DNA of 64,000 bases from Pseudoflavonifractor sp. AF19-9AC (GCF_003478995.1 NZ_QUGI01000004.1:232507-296506), one strand, 5' to 3'. Counted from the first letter of the stretch, positions 1 to 9,525 are shown. The notes: generated from the sequence alone by a model not told the origin. Numbers and translations: made by a program.

Positions 1-1077
1 ACTTATCAGCGCATTGACGGCGGCAACATTACCGTAGCCAACATCATTGATTTGGAAAATTATGTAAAAGGTGTTGCCCCCTATGAAATGGGCCGGACCT
101 GGCCCCTGGAAGCACTGAAGACCCAGGCCACCTGTGCCCGTACCTATGCACTGCGCCGGCTGAACAGTCATAACAGCCTGGGGTTTGATCTGTGCAACAC
201 CGACCACTGCCAGGTTTATTACGGCGTAGGCAGCCAAAGCACAACCTGGGGTCCCTCCCCTGTCAGCGATCAGGCCGTGGAGGAGACCGCCGGCCAGGTA
301 GTGTGGTACAAAAATTCTCTGGCTGAAACCGTCTATTCCTCCAGCTTCGGCGGCGCCAGTGAGAACGCCAAATACATCTGGGGCACCGACACAGAAAAAT
401 CCTATCCTTATCTGTGCGGCGTGGTGGACCCCTATGAAGAAAAGGCGGACAGCATCAATTCCCGTTCCAATTGGACGGTCTCCTATACCGCCGCAGAGCT
501 GGAAGACCGGCTTCACAGCAAATACTACGGCACCGGCCACTCCATCGATCACCTGGAGCTTCTCTACTCGGAGCTGGGCAATGTCATCAAGCTCACCGTA
601 CACTGGGACAACAACCAGACCAGCGAGTTCAAGCCCTCCAACATCCGCAGCGTATTTGGCGTGAATTCCATCCGCTTCACCATCAACGGTAAGACGGTCT
701 CCCCCGGCTCGGGCAGCACCTCGGGCACAGGCGGCAGCTATGCGGTCAACGGCTCTGGTTCCCTTTCCTCCCTGGACGGACTCTATGCCATCTCCGGAGC
801 CGGATCCACCTCGGGTTTGGGTGATGATCTCTATGTCATCTCCGGCGGCAGCACCACCTCCGTTCTGGAGCCCGGAAATGGTTCCGGCGGCTCCAACCAG
901 GGCGGCGGTACCGTCACAGTATCCGGGAACTCTTACGTCTTTAACGGCGGAGGCTGGGGCCACCAGGTTGGCATGAGCCAGTTTGGCGCCTATGCCATGT
1001 CCCAGTTGGGCTTCACCTACGACGAAATCTGTGAATTCTACTATCCGGGTACCACTGTGGGCCCCTATCAAAAATAA
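1..1077 (+). CDS. SpoIID/LytB-domain protein, 5' end outside window
   Basis: The frame is open from the first base, so the N-terminus is missing; 358 residues remain. The SpoIID hallmark LENYVKGVAPYEM lies at residues 18-30, followed by QATCARTYAL, and the domain closes near the C-terminus with GGWGHQVGMSQFGAYA. SpoIID-type proteins are lytic transglycosylases that cleave peptidoglycan strands, in sporulation during engulfment. Between the two halves of the domain (about nt 700-930) sits a Gly/Ser-rich insert with a loosely repeated unit (YAVNGSGS, YAISGAGS, YVISGGST), which ordinary SpoIID proteins lack. It may be a LytB/SpoIID paralogue rather than the engulfment enzyme itself; the missing N-terminus prevents a decision. 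queA follows 18 bases downstream on the same strand. Confidence 0.85.
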   Translation, partial: TYQRIDGGNITVANIIDLENYVKGVAPYEMGRTWPLEALKTQATCARTYALRRLNSHNSLGFDLCNTDHCQVYYGVGSQSTTWGPSPVSDQAVEETAGQVVWYKNSLAETVYSSSFGGASENAKYIWGTDTEKSYPYLCGVVDPYEEKADSINSRSNWTVSYTAAELEDRLHSKYYGTGHSIDHLELLYSELGNVIKLTVHWDNNQTSEFKPSNIRSVFGVNSIRFTINGKTVSPGSGSTSGTGGSYAVNGSGSLSSLDGLYAISGAGSTSGLGDDLYVISGGSTTSVLEPGNGSGGSNQGGGTVTVSGNSYVFNGGGWGHQVGMSQFGAYAMSQLGFTYDEICEFYYPGTTVGPYQK

Positions 1078-1095
1078 GTTAGGACGGCGTGATTC

Positions 1096-2118
1096 TTGAA
1101 AACCTCTGATTTTAACTTCTATCTTCCCGAGGAGCTGATTGCTCAGACTCCGCTGGAGCGCCGGGATGCTTCCCGGCTTCTCACTCTGGATAAACAGTCC
1201 GGTCAGACCGGCCACTACCACTTCTATGACCTGCCCAAATTTCTCCGTCCGGGAGACTGTCTGGTGTTGAATAACTCCCGCGTCCTCCCCGCTCGCCTCA
1301 TCGGCCACCGCCCCACCGGCGGTGTCTGCGAGGTTCTGCTGCTCACTGACAAGGGCGACAACCAGTGGGAGTGCCTGGTTCGCCCCGGGCGCAAGCTTCG
1401 TCCGGGCGCCCAAGTCATCTTCGGCGACGGACAGCTGACCGCCACCATTGAGGAGGAACTGGACGACGGAAAGCGGCTGGTGCGTTTTTATTACCAGGGC
1501 ATCTTTTTGGAAATCCTGGAGGCACTGGGCAAAATGCCCCTTCCTCCCTATATCAAGGCGGAGCTGCAGGACAACGAGCGGTATCAGACCGTCTATTCCA
1601 AGGTGATGGGCTCGGCTGCCGCCCCCACCGCCGGTCTCCACTTTACCCCCGAGCTTTTGGAACAGGTACAGGCCATGGGTGTAAAGGTCTGCTACGTTAC
1701 TCTTCATGTGGGGCTTGGTACCTTCCGTCCGGTGAAGGCGGAGGATATTCAGGACCACGAGATGCACTCAGAATTCTGTATGATCTCCCAGGAGACCGCA
1801 GACATCATCAACGAGACCAAGGCCTCCGGTGGACGGGTCATCTGTGTGGGCACCACCTCCTGCCGCACCATCGAGAGCTTCGCCGCTGAGGACGGTACCA
1901 TGACGGAACGCTCCGGCTGGACCAATATCTTCATTTACCCCGGCTATCGCTTCAAGGTACTGGACGCCCTGATTACCAATTTCCACCTCCCCCAGTCCAC
2001 GCTCATCATGCTGGTGTCCGCCCTGGCTGGGCGGGAGCACGTTCTGGCCGCTTATGAAGAGGCCGTTCGGGAGCGCTACCGCTTCTTCTCCTTCGGTGAC
2101 GCCATGTTTATCTCCTGA
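1096..2118 (+). CDS. queA: S-adenosylmethionine:tRNA ribosyltransferase-isomerase QueA
   Basis: QueA transfers and isomerises the ribosyl group of AdoMet onto 7-aminomethyl-7-deazaguanine in tRNA, giving epoxyqueuosine at the wobble position. The protein is 340 residues, the family's usual length, and begins [19 protein letters not shown]. Conserved stretches [29 protein letters not shown] and [17 protein letters not shown] are all visible. The start is a TTG preceded by AGGACGG. The gene lies 18 bases after the SpoIID-like gene and ends just before a strong hairpin. Its usual partner tgt is not in the window downstream. Confidence 0.95.
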   Translation: MKTSDFNFYLPEELIAQTPLERRDASRLLTLDKQSGQTGHYHFYDLPKFLRPGDCLVLNNSRVLPARLIGHRPTGGVCEVLLLTDKGDNQWECLVRPGRKLRPGAQVIFGDGQLTATIEEELDDGKRLVRFYYQGIFLEILEALGKMPLPPYIKAELQDNERYQTVYSKVMGSAAAPTAGLHFTPELLEQVQAMGVKVCYVTLHVGLGTFRPVKAEDIQDHEMHSEFCMISQETADIINETKASGGRVICVGTTSCRTIESFAAEDGTMTERSGWTNIFIYPGYRFKVLDALITNFHLPQSTLIMLVSALAGREHVLAAYEEAVRERYRFFSFGDAMFIS

Positions 2119-2135
2119 GCCATCATATGAACGAT

Positions 2136-2180
2136 AAAATCCCGCCGCGGTACTGAAATCAGCGCCGCGGCGGGATTTTT
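2136..2180. terminator. bidirectional intrinsic terminator between queA and recN
   Basis: A 15-bp perfect stem (AAAATCCCGCCGCGG paired with CCGCGGCGGGATTTT) around a 14-base loop has T-runs on both strands. It lies between the convergent ends of queA (+) and recN (-), so it can stop both. Confidence 0.85.
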
Positions 2181-2195
2181 CTCATTTTTAAGGAA

Positions 2196-3884
2196 TTATT
2201 TTCGGGACTCCCGGTACTCCTGGGCGTGGGTCAACAGTTCAGCGGCGCTGCGGCGCAGTGCTTCACTTACCTGCGCCCCGCCAATCAGCCGGGACAGTTC
2301 CTCCTCCCGGCCTTCCTGGCTGAGCCGTTCCACTCTTGTGTAGGTGCGGCCATCCCGTTCCCCCTTCTCCACCGAGAAGTGGGCATCCGCCATGGCAGCA
2401 ATCTGGGGCAGATGAGTGACGCACAGCACCTGCTTGTGCCGAGCCACATCCGCCATCTTTTCCGCCACTTTCTGAGCCGCCCGGCCAGACACACCGGTGT
2501 CAACCTCATCAAAGACCAGGCTGCCGATGCCGTCGTCCTCCGCCAGCACATTCTTCAAAGCCAGCATAATCCGGGCCAACTCGCCGCCGGAGGCCACCTT
2601 CTGAATGGGCTTGAGAGCCTCGCCTACATTGGCCGACATGAGAAACTGCACCTTATCCATGCCGGAGGCATCCATCCCGTCCTCCCCCTCGCTGGGCAAA
2701 AACTCCGTCTCAAAGCGCACCTTGGGCATGTCCAGCTGGCGCAATTCCTCCTGCACCCGCTTCTGCAGCTTTCCCGCCGCCTTCTTCCGGGCGGCCGTCA
2801 GCGCCTCGCCCTTCTCCCGAGCGTTGGCAAGCTCCTTCTCCAGTTCAGCAGTGAGCCGGACAATGGTATCGTCCGCATCCTGAATCTGCTCCAACTCCTG
2901 GCGGCTGCGCTCCAGATAGTCCAGCATCTCCGCCACCGTAGAGCCATATTTCTTCTTCAGACGATAAATCAGATCCAACCGTCCCTCAATCTGGTCCAGC
3001 TCACCGGGAGAAAAGTCCAGCTCCCGGCTCATGTCCCGCAGACACTCCGCCGCGTCATCTGCCGCACAGCAAAGGGCGGACAGCTTCTCCCCCAGTTCCG
3101 CCAGCGGATCCGTCAGTCGGGACACCCGTCCAATGGCACCCTCCGCCTGGGCGATGAGATCGCAGGCCCCCTGGCTGTCCTCGCTGCCGGTAAGGGCGTA
3201 CTCCGCCTCCTGTACCGCATCCATCAGCTTGCCGGCACTGCGCAGCAGCTTACGCCGCTCATCCAGTTCCTCGTCCTCTCCCGCCTTCAAATCCGCCCGT
3301 TCCAACTCGCCAATCTGATAGGTCAGGGTGTCCACCCGGCGGGAGCGCTCTGCCTCATCCATCTCCAGAGCGGCAATCTGCTTTTTCCGAGCCTGCACAG
3401 TCTCATAGGCCTTGCGATAAATCTCCAGCAGCTTCCCCGTGCGACCGAAGCTGTCCAGATAGCTCAGGTGGCAGGCTGGGTCCAGCAGCTGCTGTCCATC
3501 ATGCTGGCCGTGGATGTCCAACAGCTGCCGCCCCAGCTCCCGAAGCTGGGCTACGGTCAGCGGACGCCCGTCCAGGCGGCACACGTTTCGACCATCCCCG
3601 GAAATCTCCCGCTGAAGCAGCAGCTCCTCGCCCTGAGGAAAGCCCGCCTCCTCCAGCCAGCGAAGCTTGGGCAGTCCGGTAAACACCGCCGTCACCAGAG
3701 CAGACTTGGCCCCGGTGCGGATGAGCTCCCGGCTGGTGCGCTGGCCTAATACCGCGCTGATGGCGTCGATCACAATGGACTTGCCCGCGCCCGTTTCACC
3801 GGTGAGCACATTGAAACCGGGCTCAAAGGCGATGTCTGCCGACTCAATGATGGCAATATTCTCAATGTGGAGCAGTGAGAGCAT
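2196..3884 (-). CDS. recN: DNA repair protein RecN
   Basis: RecN is an SMC-like ATPase that gathers broken DNA ends in double-strand break repair. The 562-residue protein has Walker A GETGAGKS near residue 30, a long Glu/Arg/Leu-rich coiled-coil middle (about 150-370), the ABC signature SGGELARIMLALK near 432 and Walker B LVFDEVDTGVSG. AAGGAGG precedes the ATG. It is the last gene of the operon, 17 bases after argR, the same argR-recN order as in Bacillus, and is followed by the shared terminator. Confidence 0.96.
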   Translation of the reverse strand: MLSLLHIENIAIIESADIAFEPGFNVLTGETGAGKSIVIDAISAVLGQRTSRELIRTGAKSALVTAVFTGLPKLRWLEEAGFPQGEELLLQREISGDGRNVCRLDGRPLTVAQLRELGRQLLDIHGQHDGQQLLDPACHLSYLDSFGRTGKLLEIYRKAYETVQARKKQIAALEMDEAERSRRVDTLTYQIGELERADLKAGEDEELDERRKLLRSAGKLMDAVQEAEYALTGSEDSQGACDLIAQAEGAIGRVSRLTDPLAELGEKLSALCCAADDAAECLRDMSRELDFSPGELDQIEGRLDLIYRLKKKYGSTVAEMLDYLERSRQELEQIQDADDTIVRLTAELEKELANAREKGEALTAARKKAAGKLQKRVQEELRQLDMPKVRFETEFLPSEGEDGMDASGMDKVQFLMSANVGEALKPIQKVASGGELARIMLALKNVLAEDDGIGSLVFDEVDTGVSGRAAQKVAEKMADVARHKQVLCVTHLPQIAAMADAHFSVEKGERDGRTYTRVERLSQEGREEELSRLIGGAQVSEALRRSAAELLTHAQEYRESRK

Positions 3885-3901
3885 AGCCCCCTCCCTCCTT
3901 T

Positions 3902-4354
3902 TTATTTCAGCAAAGTATGCACCTCGGCCTCAAAGAGCTGGGCCGAAGCATTGTCCCGCATAATGAGAATGCCCGTGTCATCCCCCGCCAGACTGCCTAC
4001 CATATTGGGGATCTGCATATTGTCCAACGCGGAGCAGGCGGCCGAAGCCAAACCGGGCATCGTACGCACCACCACAATATTTTGGGCGACCTCCACCGAT
4101 GTAACGCCCTCCTTAAAGATATTGCGCAGGCGCAGATCCACTCCGGTGGAATTTTTCCGATCGGACAGTGTGTAGCGGTATCCCCCCCGCCCCGACAGCT
4201 CCTTGACCAGGCGCAGCTCCTTAATGTCCCGGGAAATGGTGGCCTGGGTGGCATTATAGCCCCGAATGCGCAGCTGCTCCAGAAGCTGCTCCTGAGTTTC
4301 TACCTCTACATCCTGAATGATGTTAAGAATCTCGGACTGGCGGGCATTTTTCAT
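3902..4354 (-). CDS. argR: arginine repressor ArgR
   Basis: A DNA-binding regulator of arginine biosynthesis and catabolism that forms arginine-bound hexamers. The 150-residue protein has an N-terminal winged helix (ATQATISRDIKELRLVK near residues 35-51) and a C-terminal arginine-binding/oligomerisation domain with GSLAGDDTGILI. Its ATG overlaps the nadK stop as ATGA, with TAGGAGG inside the nadK end, so the two are translationally coupled. No arginine biosynthesis genes lie nearby; the position between nadK and recN reflects conserved synteny. Confidence 0.95.
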   Translation of the reverse strand: MKNARQSEILNIIQDVEVETQEQLLEQLRIRGYNATQATISRDIKELRLVKELSGRGGYRYTLSDRKNSTGVDLRLRNIFKEGVTSVEVAQNIVVVRTMPGLASAACSALDNMQIPNMVGSLAGDDTGILIMRDNASAQLFEAEVHTLLK

Positions 4355-5223
4355 GGGGCAAATCCTCCTAACTTTTGGTTGATCACCTGATAAAAGCTGC
4401 GGTTAGAAAGCATAACAAGCTCTGTGCAGTACCGTGACTGCTGAATCTCTACTCGATCTCCCCCTGTCAGCCGCACTGCCTTGCCGCCATCAACTGACAA
4501 GTATAAATGCTTGCGGCCTCCTTTTGGCAAGCGCACGGTCACTACTCGTTCATGGGAGAGCACCATAGCCCGTGCCGCAAGCTGATGAGCACATACAGGA
4601 GTAACAATGATGCACTTGGAGGTGGGTTCCACAATGGGGCCGCCCGCCGACATGGAGTAAGCAGTAGAGCCGGTAGGGGTAGCTACAATGACGCCATCGC
4701 CCATGATGGAGGCCGCCTGTACATTGTCGGCCAACACCTCCATCTCCGCCACCCGTGCCATGGAACCTTTGGAAATCACAGCATCGTTTAGTGCCAGGTC
4801 CTCGCAAATGACTTTTTCGCCTCTCAGCACCCGCACATCCAGCATCATCCGCTTTTCCGTGGTGTACTGACCCTTAGGCAGAACGGCCAGCTGCGATAAC
4901 TCTCCCCGTTCCAGCTCCGCCATAAAGCCCATGCTCCCCATATTCACGCCCATAACCGGAACACCGTGGAGCGTAGCATCCCTGGCAGCATGGAGAATGG
5001 TTCCGTCGCCCCCGAAGCAGACCAGCAGATCGGCCTTGGGCAGCTCTTTCTCCAAAGAGCTCAGCGCCACCTGGCCGGGCAGCTCCAGCCGCTCTCCCTT
5101 TTTGGGGGTAAAAGGCAGACAGATCACCACTTGAGCGCCCGCCTTATTCAAAATTTTCTGTGCCTCAAGGGTAGCGCGCAGGCCGCGGTCCCGGTAGGGA
5201 TTTGCACTGAGGATGATCTTCAT
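4351..5223 (-). CDS. nadK: NAD kinase
   Basis: Phosphorylates NAD to NADP, the only route to NADP. With the chosen start the protein is 290 residues. Visible motifs are FGGDGTILHAARD (diacylglycerol/NAD kinase GGDG loop), LNDAVISKGSMARV and TPTGSTAYSMSAGGPIVEP, all characteristic of the family. An ATG six codons upstream is in frame, but the ATG at 5223 overlaps the tlyA stop as ATGA and is preceded by GGAGGA, so it is preferred. Between tlyA and argR, nadK is an addition relative to the Bacillus order. Confidence 0.95.
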   Translation of the reverse strand: MKIILSANPYRDRGLRATLEAQKILNKAGAQVVICLPFTPKKGERLELPGQVALSSLEKELPKADLLVCFGGDGTILHAARDATLHGVPVMGVNMGSMGFMAELERGELSQLAVLPKGQYTTEKRMMLDVRVLRGEKVICEDLALNDAVISKGSMARVAEMEVLADNVQAASIMGDGVIVATPTGSTAYSMSAGGPIVEPTSKCIIVTPVCAHQLAARAMVLSHERVVTVRLPKGGRKHLYLSVDGGKAVRLTGGDRVEIQQSRYCTELVMLSNRSFYQVINQKLGGFAP

Positions 5224-6029
5224 CCCTGCTCCTCCTTCCACGCTCCGTGGGACTGCTCCACCAGCGCCTTCAAATCTCCCTCATAAGCAGGACCCGGGCC
5301 TGCAAACAGATAACCTAAATACTCAATGTTGCCCTCCGGGCCCTTGATGGGCGAAAAGGTGAGGTCCCGTACCGAAAAGCCGGCGTTCACCGCGTGGACC
5401 AGAAATTGTTCCAACACCTCCAGGTGAACCTGTGGGTCCCGGACCACGCCCTTCTTCCCCACCTTTTCCCGGCCCGCCTCGAATTGGGGCTTGACCAGGC
5501 AGACGCCGCTTCCTCCATCCTTCATCAGCGGGCGAATGGCCGGCAAAATCAGATTGAGAGAAATAAAAGATACATCTACGGAGAAAAAGTCCAAGGGATC
5601 GGGAATCTGCTCCCGAGTCAGATACCGGGCATTGGTGCGCTCCATACACACCACCTGAGGGTGAGTCCGCAGCTTCCAGTCCAGCTGGTTATAGCCCACA
5701 TCCACGGCATATACCTTGGCCGCTCCATTTTGCAGCATGCAATCGGTGAAGCCCCCCGTGGAGGCCCCAATATCGGCACAGGTCGTCCCATTCAGGCAGA
5801 TGGGCCAGCAGTTCATGGCCTTTTCCAGCTTCAGGCCGCCCCGGCTGACATAGCGCAAGGTTTTACCACGCACCTCGATCTGGCTTTCCGGTGTCACCGG
5901 AGCCCCCGCCTTATCCACCTTCTGACCGTCCATATAGACCTGTCCCGCCATAATAATGGCCTGGGCCTTCTGTCGGCTCTCCGCCAGGCCCAACTCCGTC
6001 ATCGCCACATCCAAACGCTTCTTAGCCAC
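5220..6029 (-). CDS. tlyA: TlyA-family rRNA 2'-O-methyltransferase
   Basis: The protein (269 residues from the preferred start) carries an N-terminal S4 RNA-binding domain (KRLDVAMTELGLAESRQKAQ, residues about 4-60) and an FtsJ-type methyltransferase domain with the AdoMet loop DIGASTGGFTDCML. Characterised TlyA enzymes methylate ribose 2'-OH in 16S and 23S rRNA; the older name is hemolysin A. The start is a GTG at 6029 with GGAGG nine bases upstream, overlapping the end of dxs by eight bases; a longer frame to 6059 has no ribosome site. The dxs-tlyA (yqxC) order matches Bacillus. Confidence 0.9.
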   Translation of the reverse strand: MAKKRLDVAMTELGLAESRQKAQAIIMAGQVYMDGQKVDKAGAPVTPESQIEVRGKTLRYVSRGGLKLEKAMNCWPICLNGTTCADIGASTGGFTDCMLQNGAAKVYAVDVGYNQLDWKLRTHPQVVCMERTNARYLTREQIPDPLDFFSVDVSFISLNLILPAIRPLMKDGGSGVCLVKPQFEAGREKVGKKGVVRDPQVHLEVLEQFLVHAVNAGFSVRDLTFSPIKGPEGNIEYLGYLFAGPGPAYEGDLKALVEQSHGAWKEEQG

Positions 6030-7878
6030 GGCCCAGCACCTCCAGCGCCTTACGCGCAATTCCTTCTCCGTCCAGATTCAAATCCCGCTTGAGGAAGTTC
6101 AGCGCACCATGGGGAACAAATTCCGTCCCGCAGTTGAGCAGACAAACCCTAGCGGATATCTGTTTCTCTTCCAACGCTGCAGCCAGCCGCTGACCCACAC
6201 AGCCCTCGGCCATGCAGTCCTCTGCAACCAACAGTGCCCCGGTCTTTCGGACCGATTTTGCAGCCACTCCCGGTTCAAGCGGTGTAAGGACATTCAGCTT
6301 TACAATCTCTGCCTCAACACCATGTTCGCTTAAAATTCGGGCTGCTTCCAGCACATCGTTCACTTCAATTCCATAGCTGACCAGGGTAATGTCCTTCCCA
6401 TCGCGCAGCACTACAGCAGCCTGCGTTCCACTGTCCTCTTTGTAGGCTCCTTCCGTCCCTCTGGGATAACGAATGGCAACCGGACCCTCCATATGCAGTA
6501 CCGCCTCTTCCAGCATCCGCTCCAACTCCACATAGCTGGAAGGTGCTAGGACTGTCATACCTGGCACGCTGTCCAGATAGGCAACATCAAATACGCCGTG
6601 ATGGGTCTCACCGTCTTCTCCTACCAGTCCGGCCCGGTCCACACCCAGCACCAAATGCAGATGATCAATGGCCGCGTCATGAAGCAGCATGTCATAGGAC
6701 CGCTGCAAAAAGGTGGAATAGACTGCAAAAACGGGAATTGCCCCCTCCTTGGCCATACCGGCGGCCATGGAAACGGCACATCCCTCCGCGATTCCCACGT
6801 CAAAAAAACGCTCCGGACAGGCAGCCTGAAAATGCTCCAACCCCGTACCACTCATCATGGCAGCAGTCATAGCGCAAATTCGTCTGTCGCTCTTCCCAAG
6901 GCGGGCCAGGGTACGGCCAAACACGGCGGAAAAATTCTCTCCCGAGGGCTTCTTGGCCTTCCCGGTCAGAGGATCGAAGGGAGATACACCATGAAATGCA
7001 TCCGGGTTCTCCTCGGCAGGTAAATATCCCTTTCCCTTCTTCGTCTTGACATGGAGCAGCACCGGCTCGTTGACCTCCCGAGCGTAGCGGAGAATCTGGG
7101 TCAGATGATGCAAATCATGCCCATCCACCGGCCCCATATAGTTAAAGCCCATGTTCTCAAACATGCTGCAGGGAAGCAAGCTCTGTTTCAGCGCCTGCTT
7201 CATCCTATGTGTAAAGGAATAAACCTTTCGGCTAAGCCAGGTAGCATTCATAATGCGGCGGTAGTGGCGTTTAAAGGTGAGGTACTGTGGCTTGAGGCGC
7301 TGCTTAGCCAGATGATCGGCCACCGCGCCCACATTCGGCGTTATGGACATCCCGTTGTCGTTGAGAATGACAAGGAGCTGCTGACCGCAGTCCCCAGCGT
7401 TGGACAATCCCTCATAAGCTAGTCCACCCGTGAGAGCGCCGTCTCCGATGAGGGCAAGGACCTTATAATCCTCCCCCATCATCGTTCGGGCCCGGGCCAT
7501 GCCCAGAGCCACAGCCACCGAGTTGGAGGCGTGCCCCGCAATAAATGCATCGTGAACGCTCTCCTTGGGCTTGGGAAATCCGGCGATTCCGCCGTATTGC
7601 CGCAGAGTATCCATCTGCTCCCGCCGTCCGGTGAGCATTTTATGGGGATAGCACTGGTGTCCCACATCAAAGACCAGACGGTCCCGACTGGTATCAAACA
7701 CCCGATGGATGGCCACCGTCAGCTCGACTGCCCCAAGATTGGAAGCCAGATGTCCTCCCGTCTGGGCAACATCCTCCACCAGCTCCCGGCGCAGCTCCCC
7801 GCACAGCTGGATACATTCCCGATCACTGTATCCTGCCAGCAGCGGCCCGCTTGTATGCTCTTGCGTCTTGCTATCCAA
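6022..7878 (-). CDS. dxs: 1-deoxy-D-xylulose-5-phosphate synthase
   Basis: Catalyses the thiamine-diphosphate-dependent condensation of pyruvate and glyceraldehyde-3-phosphate, the first step of the MEP isoprenoid pathway. The 618-residue protein has the TPP-binding motif GDGALTGGLAYEGLSNAG near residue 145, VDGHD in the middle, and the transketolase pyrimidine-binding domain with GIAEGCAVSMAAGMA. The start is a TTG preceded by AAGGAG. It sits with ispA in the same operon, so early and middle steps of isoprenoid synthesis are co-transcribed. Confidence 0.96.
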   Translation of the reverse strand: MDSKTQEHTSGPLLAGYSDRECIQLCGELRRELVEDVAQTGGHLASNLGAVELTVAIHRVFDTSRDRLVFDVGHQCYPHKMLTGRREQMDTLRQYGGIAGFPKPKESVHDAFIAGHASNSVAVALGMARARTMMGEDYKVLALIGDGALTGGLAYEGLSNAGDCGQQLLVILNDNGMSITPNVGAVADHLAKQRLKPQYLTFKRHYRRIMNATWLSRKVYSFTHRMKQALKQSLLPCSMFENMGFNYMGPVDGHDLHHLTQILRYAREVNEPVLLHVKTKKGKGYLPAEENPDAFHGVSPFDPLTGKAKKPSGENFSAVFGRTLARLGKSDRRICAMTAAMMSGTGLEHFQAACPERFFDVGIAEGCAVSMAAGMAKEGAIPVFAVYSTFLQRSYDMLLHDAAIDHLHLVLGVDRAGLVGEDGETHHGVFDVAYLDSVPGMTVLAPSSYVELERMLEEAVLHMEGPVAIRYPRGTEGAYKEDSGTQAAVVLRDGKDITLVSYGIEVNDVLEAARILSEHGVEAEIVKLNVLTPLEPGVAAKSVRKTGALLVAEDCMAEGCVGQRLAAALEEKQISARVCLLNCGTEFVPHGALNFLKRDLNLDGEGIARKALEVLGRG

Positions 7879-7913
7879 AATTTACCGACTCCTTCTTGTA
7901 AGACCCGTACCAG

Positions 7914-8372
7914 TCAGCGCAGCACCAGCGCCAGGCAGCCCACCGCAATGCCCAGAAGTGCTCCCATCAGCACCTGAAAGGGCGTGTGGCCCAGGGCCTC
8001 CTTCAGTCGCCGGCCCCGAAGCCCTTCAGGCAGCTCTTTCATGCTGGAAAGCAGTTCATTCAGGGCTTTCGCCTGCTCGCCCGTGGACCAGCGCACGTTG
8101 CAGGCATCATACATCACTACCACCGCCATACCGGCAGCCAGCGCAAACAGGGGCCCGGACCAACCGTACAAAATCCCCACGGACACTGCCAACGCACAGA
8201 CAAAGGCAGAGTGGGAACTGGGCATTCCTCCGCTTTTCAGCATCAGACTGAAGTCAGACTTTCCCTGAAATGCATAGTGGAGCAACACCTTTAACACCTG
8301 GGCTGCCAGCCAAGCCAGCAGCGCCAAATCCAGCATCAGGTTTCCAGTTACATAGCCGCGGTAAAATTCCAT
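7914..8372 (-). CDS. divergent PAP2 family (DUF212) membrane protein
   Basis: A 152-residue protein with three or four hydrophobic segments and the DUF212/YuiD signature GGMPSSHSAFVCALA, then VVMYDACNVR and GHTPFQVLMGALLGI. The family is distantly related to PAP2 phosphatases, which act on lipid phosphates; the biochemical role is not established. Its place between ispA and dxs suggests a prenyl-phosphate substrate, which is inference. AAGGAG precedes the ATG. Confidence 0.85.
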   Translation of the reverse strand: MEFYRGYVTGNLMLDLALLAWLAAQVLKVLLHYAFQGKSDFSLMLKSGGMPSSHSAFVCALAVSVGILYGWSGPLFALAAGMAVVVMYDACNVRWSTGEQAKALNELLSSMKELPEGLRGRRLKEALGHTPFQVLMGALLGIAVGCLALVLR

Positions 8373-8390
8373 ATGACGCTCCTTGTCCGA

Positions 8391-9269
8391 CTACTTGTTT
8401 CGTACAGACATCTCCCAGGCCAGCCAAGACAAAAATCCGGCCTTTTCAAACCTTTCCAGCGCATCCACCGCTTCCCGGGTCAGCTGCTCCATCAGCTTCT
8501 CGCAGCCCGAAAGCCCCATGGCGGTGACAAAGGTGCTTTTTTCATTGACACGGTCAGAACCAACCGGCTTTCCCAGTTCCTCGTCAGAGCTGGTTACGTC
8601 CAACATATCGTCCCGCACCTGGAACGCACGTCCAAGAGCTTGGGCGTAGCATGTGACATTCCGCAGCTGCTCCTCACTTCCACCCGCGGCAATACAGCCC
8701 AGCTGGACGGCAGCAGCAATAAGTGCCCCGGTTTTCAGGCTCTGGAGCTGTTCCAGCTCGCTCCGGGTCAGGGCACGCCCCTCCCCGGCCATGTCCAGAG
8801 CCTGTCCGCCCACCATGCCCTCCGGGCCGGCGGCCCTGGCAAGGCAGCGCACACCGTCCACAACGCGCTGCGCCGGCAATTCTGCGGCAGCCAGCTGCTC
8901 AAAGGCCGCCGTCAAGAGGCCATCCCCGGCCAGAATGGCCGTGGCTTCTCCATATACCACGTGGTTCGTAGGCCGGCCCCGACGCAGCTTGTCGTCATCC
9001 ATGGCCGGCAAATCATCGTGAATAAGGGAGTAGGTATGCACCATCTCCACCGCTGCCGCAAAGGGCAGCGCCTTCTCCGGATCTCCCCCGCACATGCGGC
9101 AGGTCTCCAATACCAGCACCGGACGAATGCGCTTCCCGCCCGCCATCAGAGAATATTCCATGGCTTCCTGCAAATCGGCATAGCGCTCACCGGCTCTGCA
9201 CAGGTCTCCCAGATAGTGTTCGATCTGCTCCAAATCCTGAGCCATGCGCTCGGAGTAATGTTGTTCCAT
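8391..9269 (-). CDS. ispA: polyprenyl (farnesyl-type) diphosphate synthase
   Basis: Chain-elongating trans-prenyltransferase that condenses IPP with allylic diphosphates to make farnesyl or geranylgeranyl diphosphate. The 292-residue protein has the first Asp-rich motif DDLPAMDDD near residue 90 and the second region FQVRDDMLDVT near 220. The second in-frame ATG (9269) is chosen because GGGAG is nine bases away, whereas it abuts the ATG at 9278. It directly follows xseB and precedes DUF212 and dxs, as in Bacillus yqiD-dxs. Confidence 0.93.
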   Translation of the reverse strand: MEQHYSERMAQDLEQIEHYLGDLCRAGERYADLQEAMEYSLMAGGKRIRPVLVLETCRMCGGDPEKALPFAAAVEMVHTYSLIHDDLPAMDDDKLRRGRPTNHVVYGEATAILAGDGLLTAAFEQLAAAELPAQRVVDGVRCLARAAGPEGMVGGQALDMAGEGRALTRSELEQLQSLKTGALIAAAVQLGCIAAGGSEEQLRNVTCYAQALGRAFQVRDDMLDVTSSDEELGKPVGSDRVNEKSTFVTAMGLSGCEKLMEQLTREAVDALERFEKAGFLSWLAWEMSVRNK

Positions 9270-9270
9270 C

Positions 9271-9507
9271 TTACTCATCTCCCTGGAAGGGGCACTCTTC
9301 CGGCTCCCCGGTTTCCCCGGCGGTCAGAAGCATGACCTTCTGCTCCGCCTGATCCAGCTGGGCCGTACACTCCCGCAGCAGCTTGGCCCCTTCCTCAAAG
9401 AGGGCCATGGCCTGCTCCAGCGGAGCGTCCCCACGCTCCAACAGTGACACAATTTCTTCCAGCCGTGTCATGGACCCTTCAAAGTCCAGCTTTTTCTTCG
9501 CTGCCAT
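9271..9507 (-). CDS. xseB: exodeoxyribonuclease VII small subunit
   Basis: A 78-residue, largely helical protein with the XseB pattern DFEGSMTRLEEIVSLLERGD followed by LEQAMALFEEGAKLL. It forms the multi-copy small subunit of exonuclease VII, which degrades single-stranded DNA from both ends. It follows xseA by 18 bases and is separated from ispA by one base, consistent with tight co-expression. Confidence 0.95.
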   Translation of the reverse strand: MAAKKKLDFEGSMTRLEEIVSLLERGDAPLEQAMALFEEGAKLLRECTAQLDQAEQKVMLLTAGETGEPEECPFQGDE

Positions 9508-9525
9508 TCAGCGCACGTTCCTTTC

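Noticed and set aside
697..930. Possible tandem DNA repeat in the SpoIID-like gene
   Set aside because: The similarity is at protein level and degenerate; the DNA itself does not form regular tandem repeats or a CRISPR-like array.
2226..3749. 507-codon plus-strand frame opposite recN
   Set aside because: RecN has all its motifs on the minus strand; the opposite translation is low complexity.
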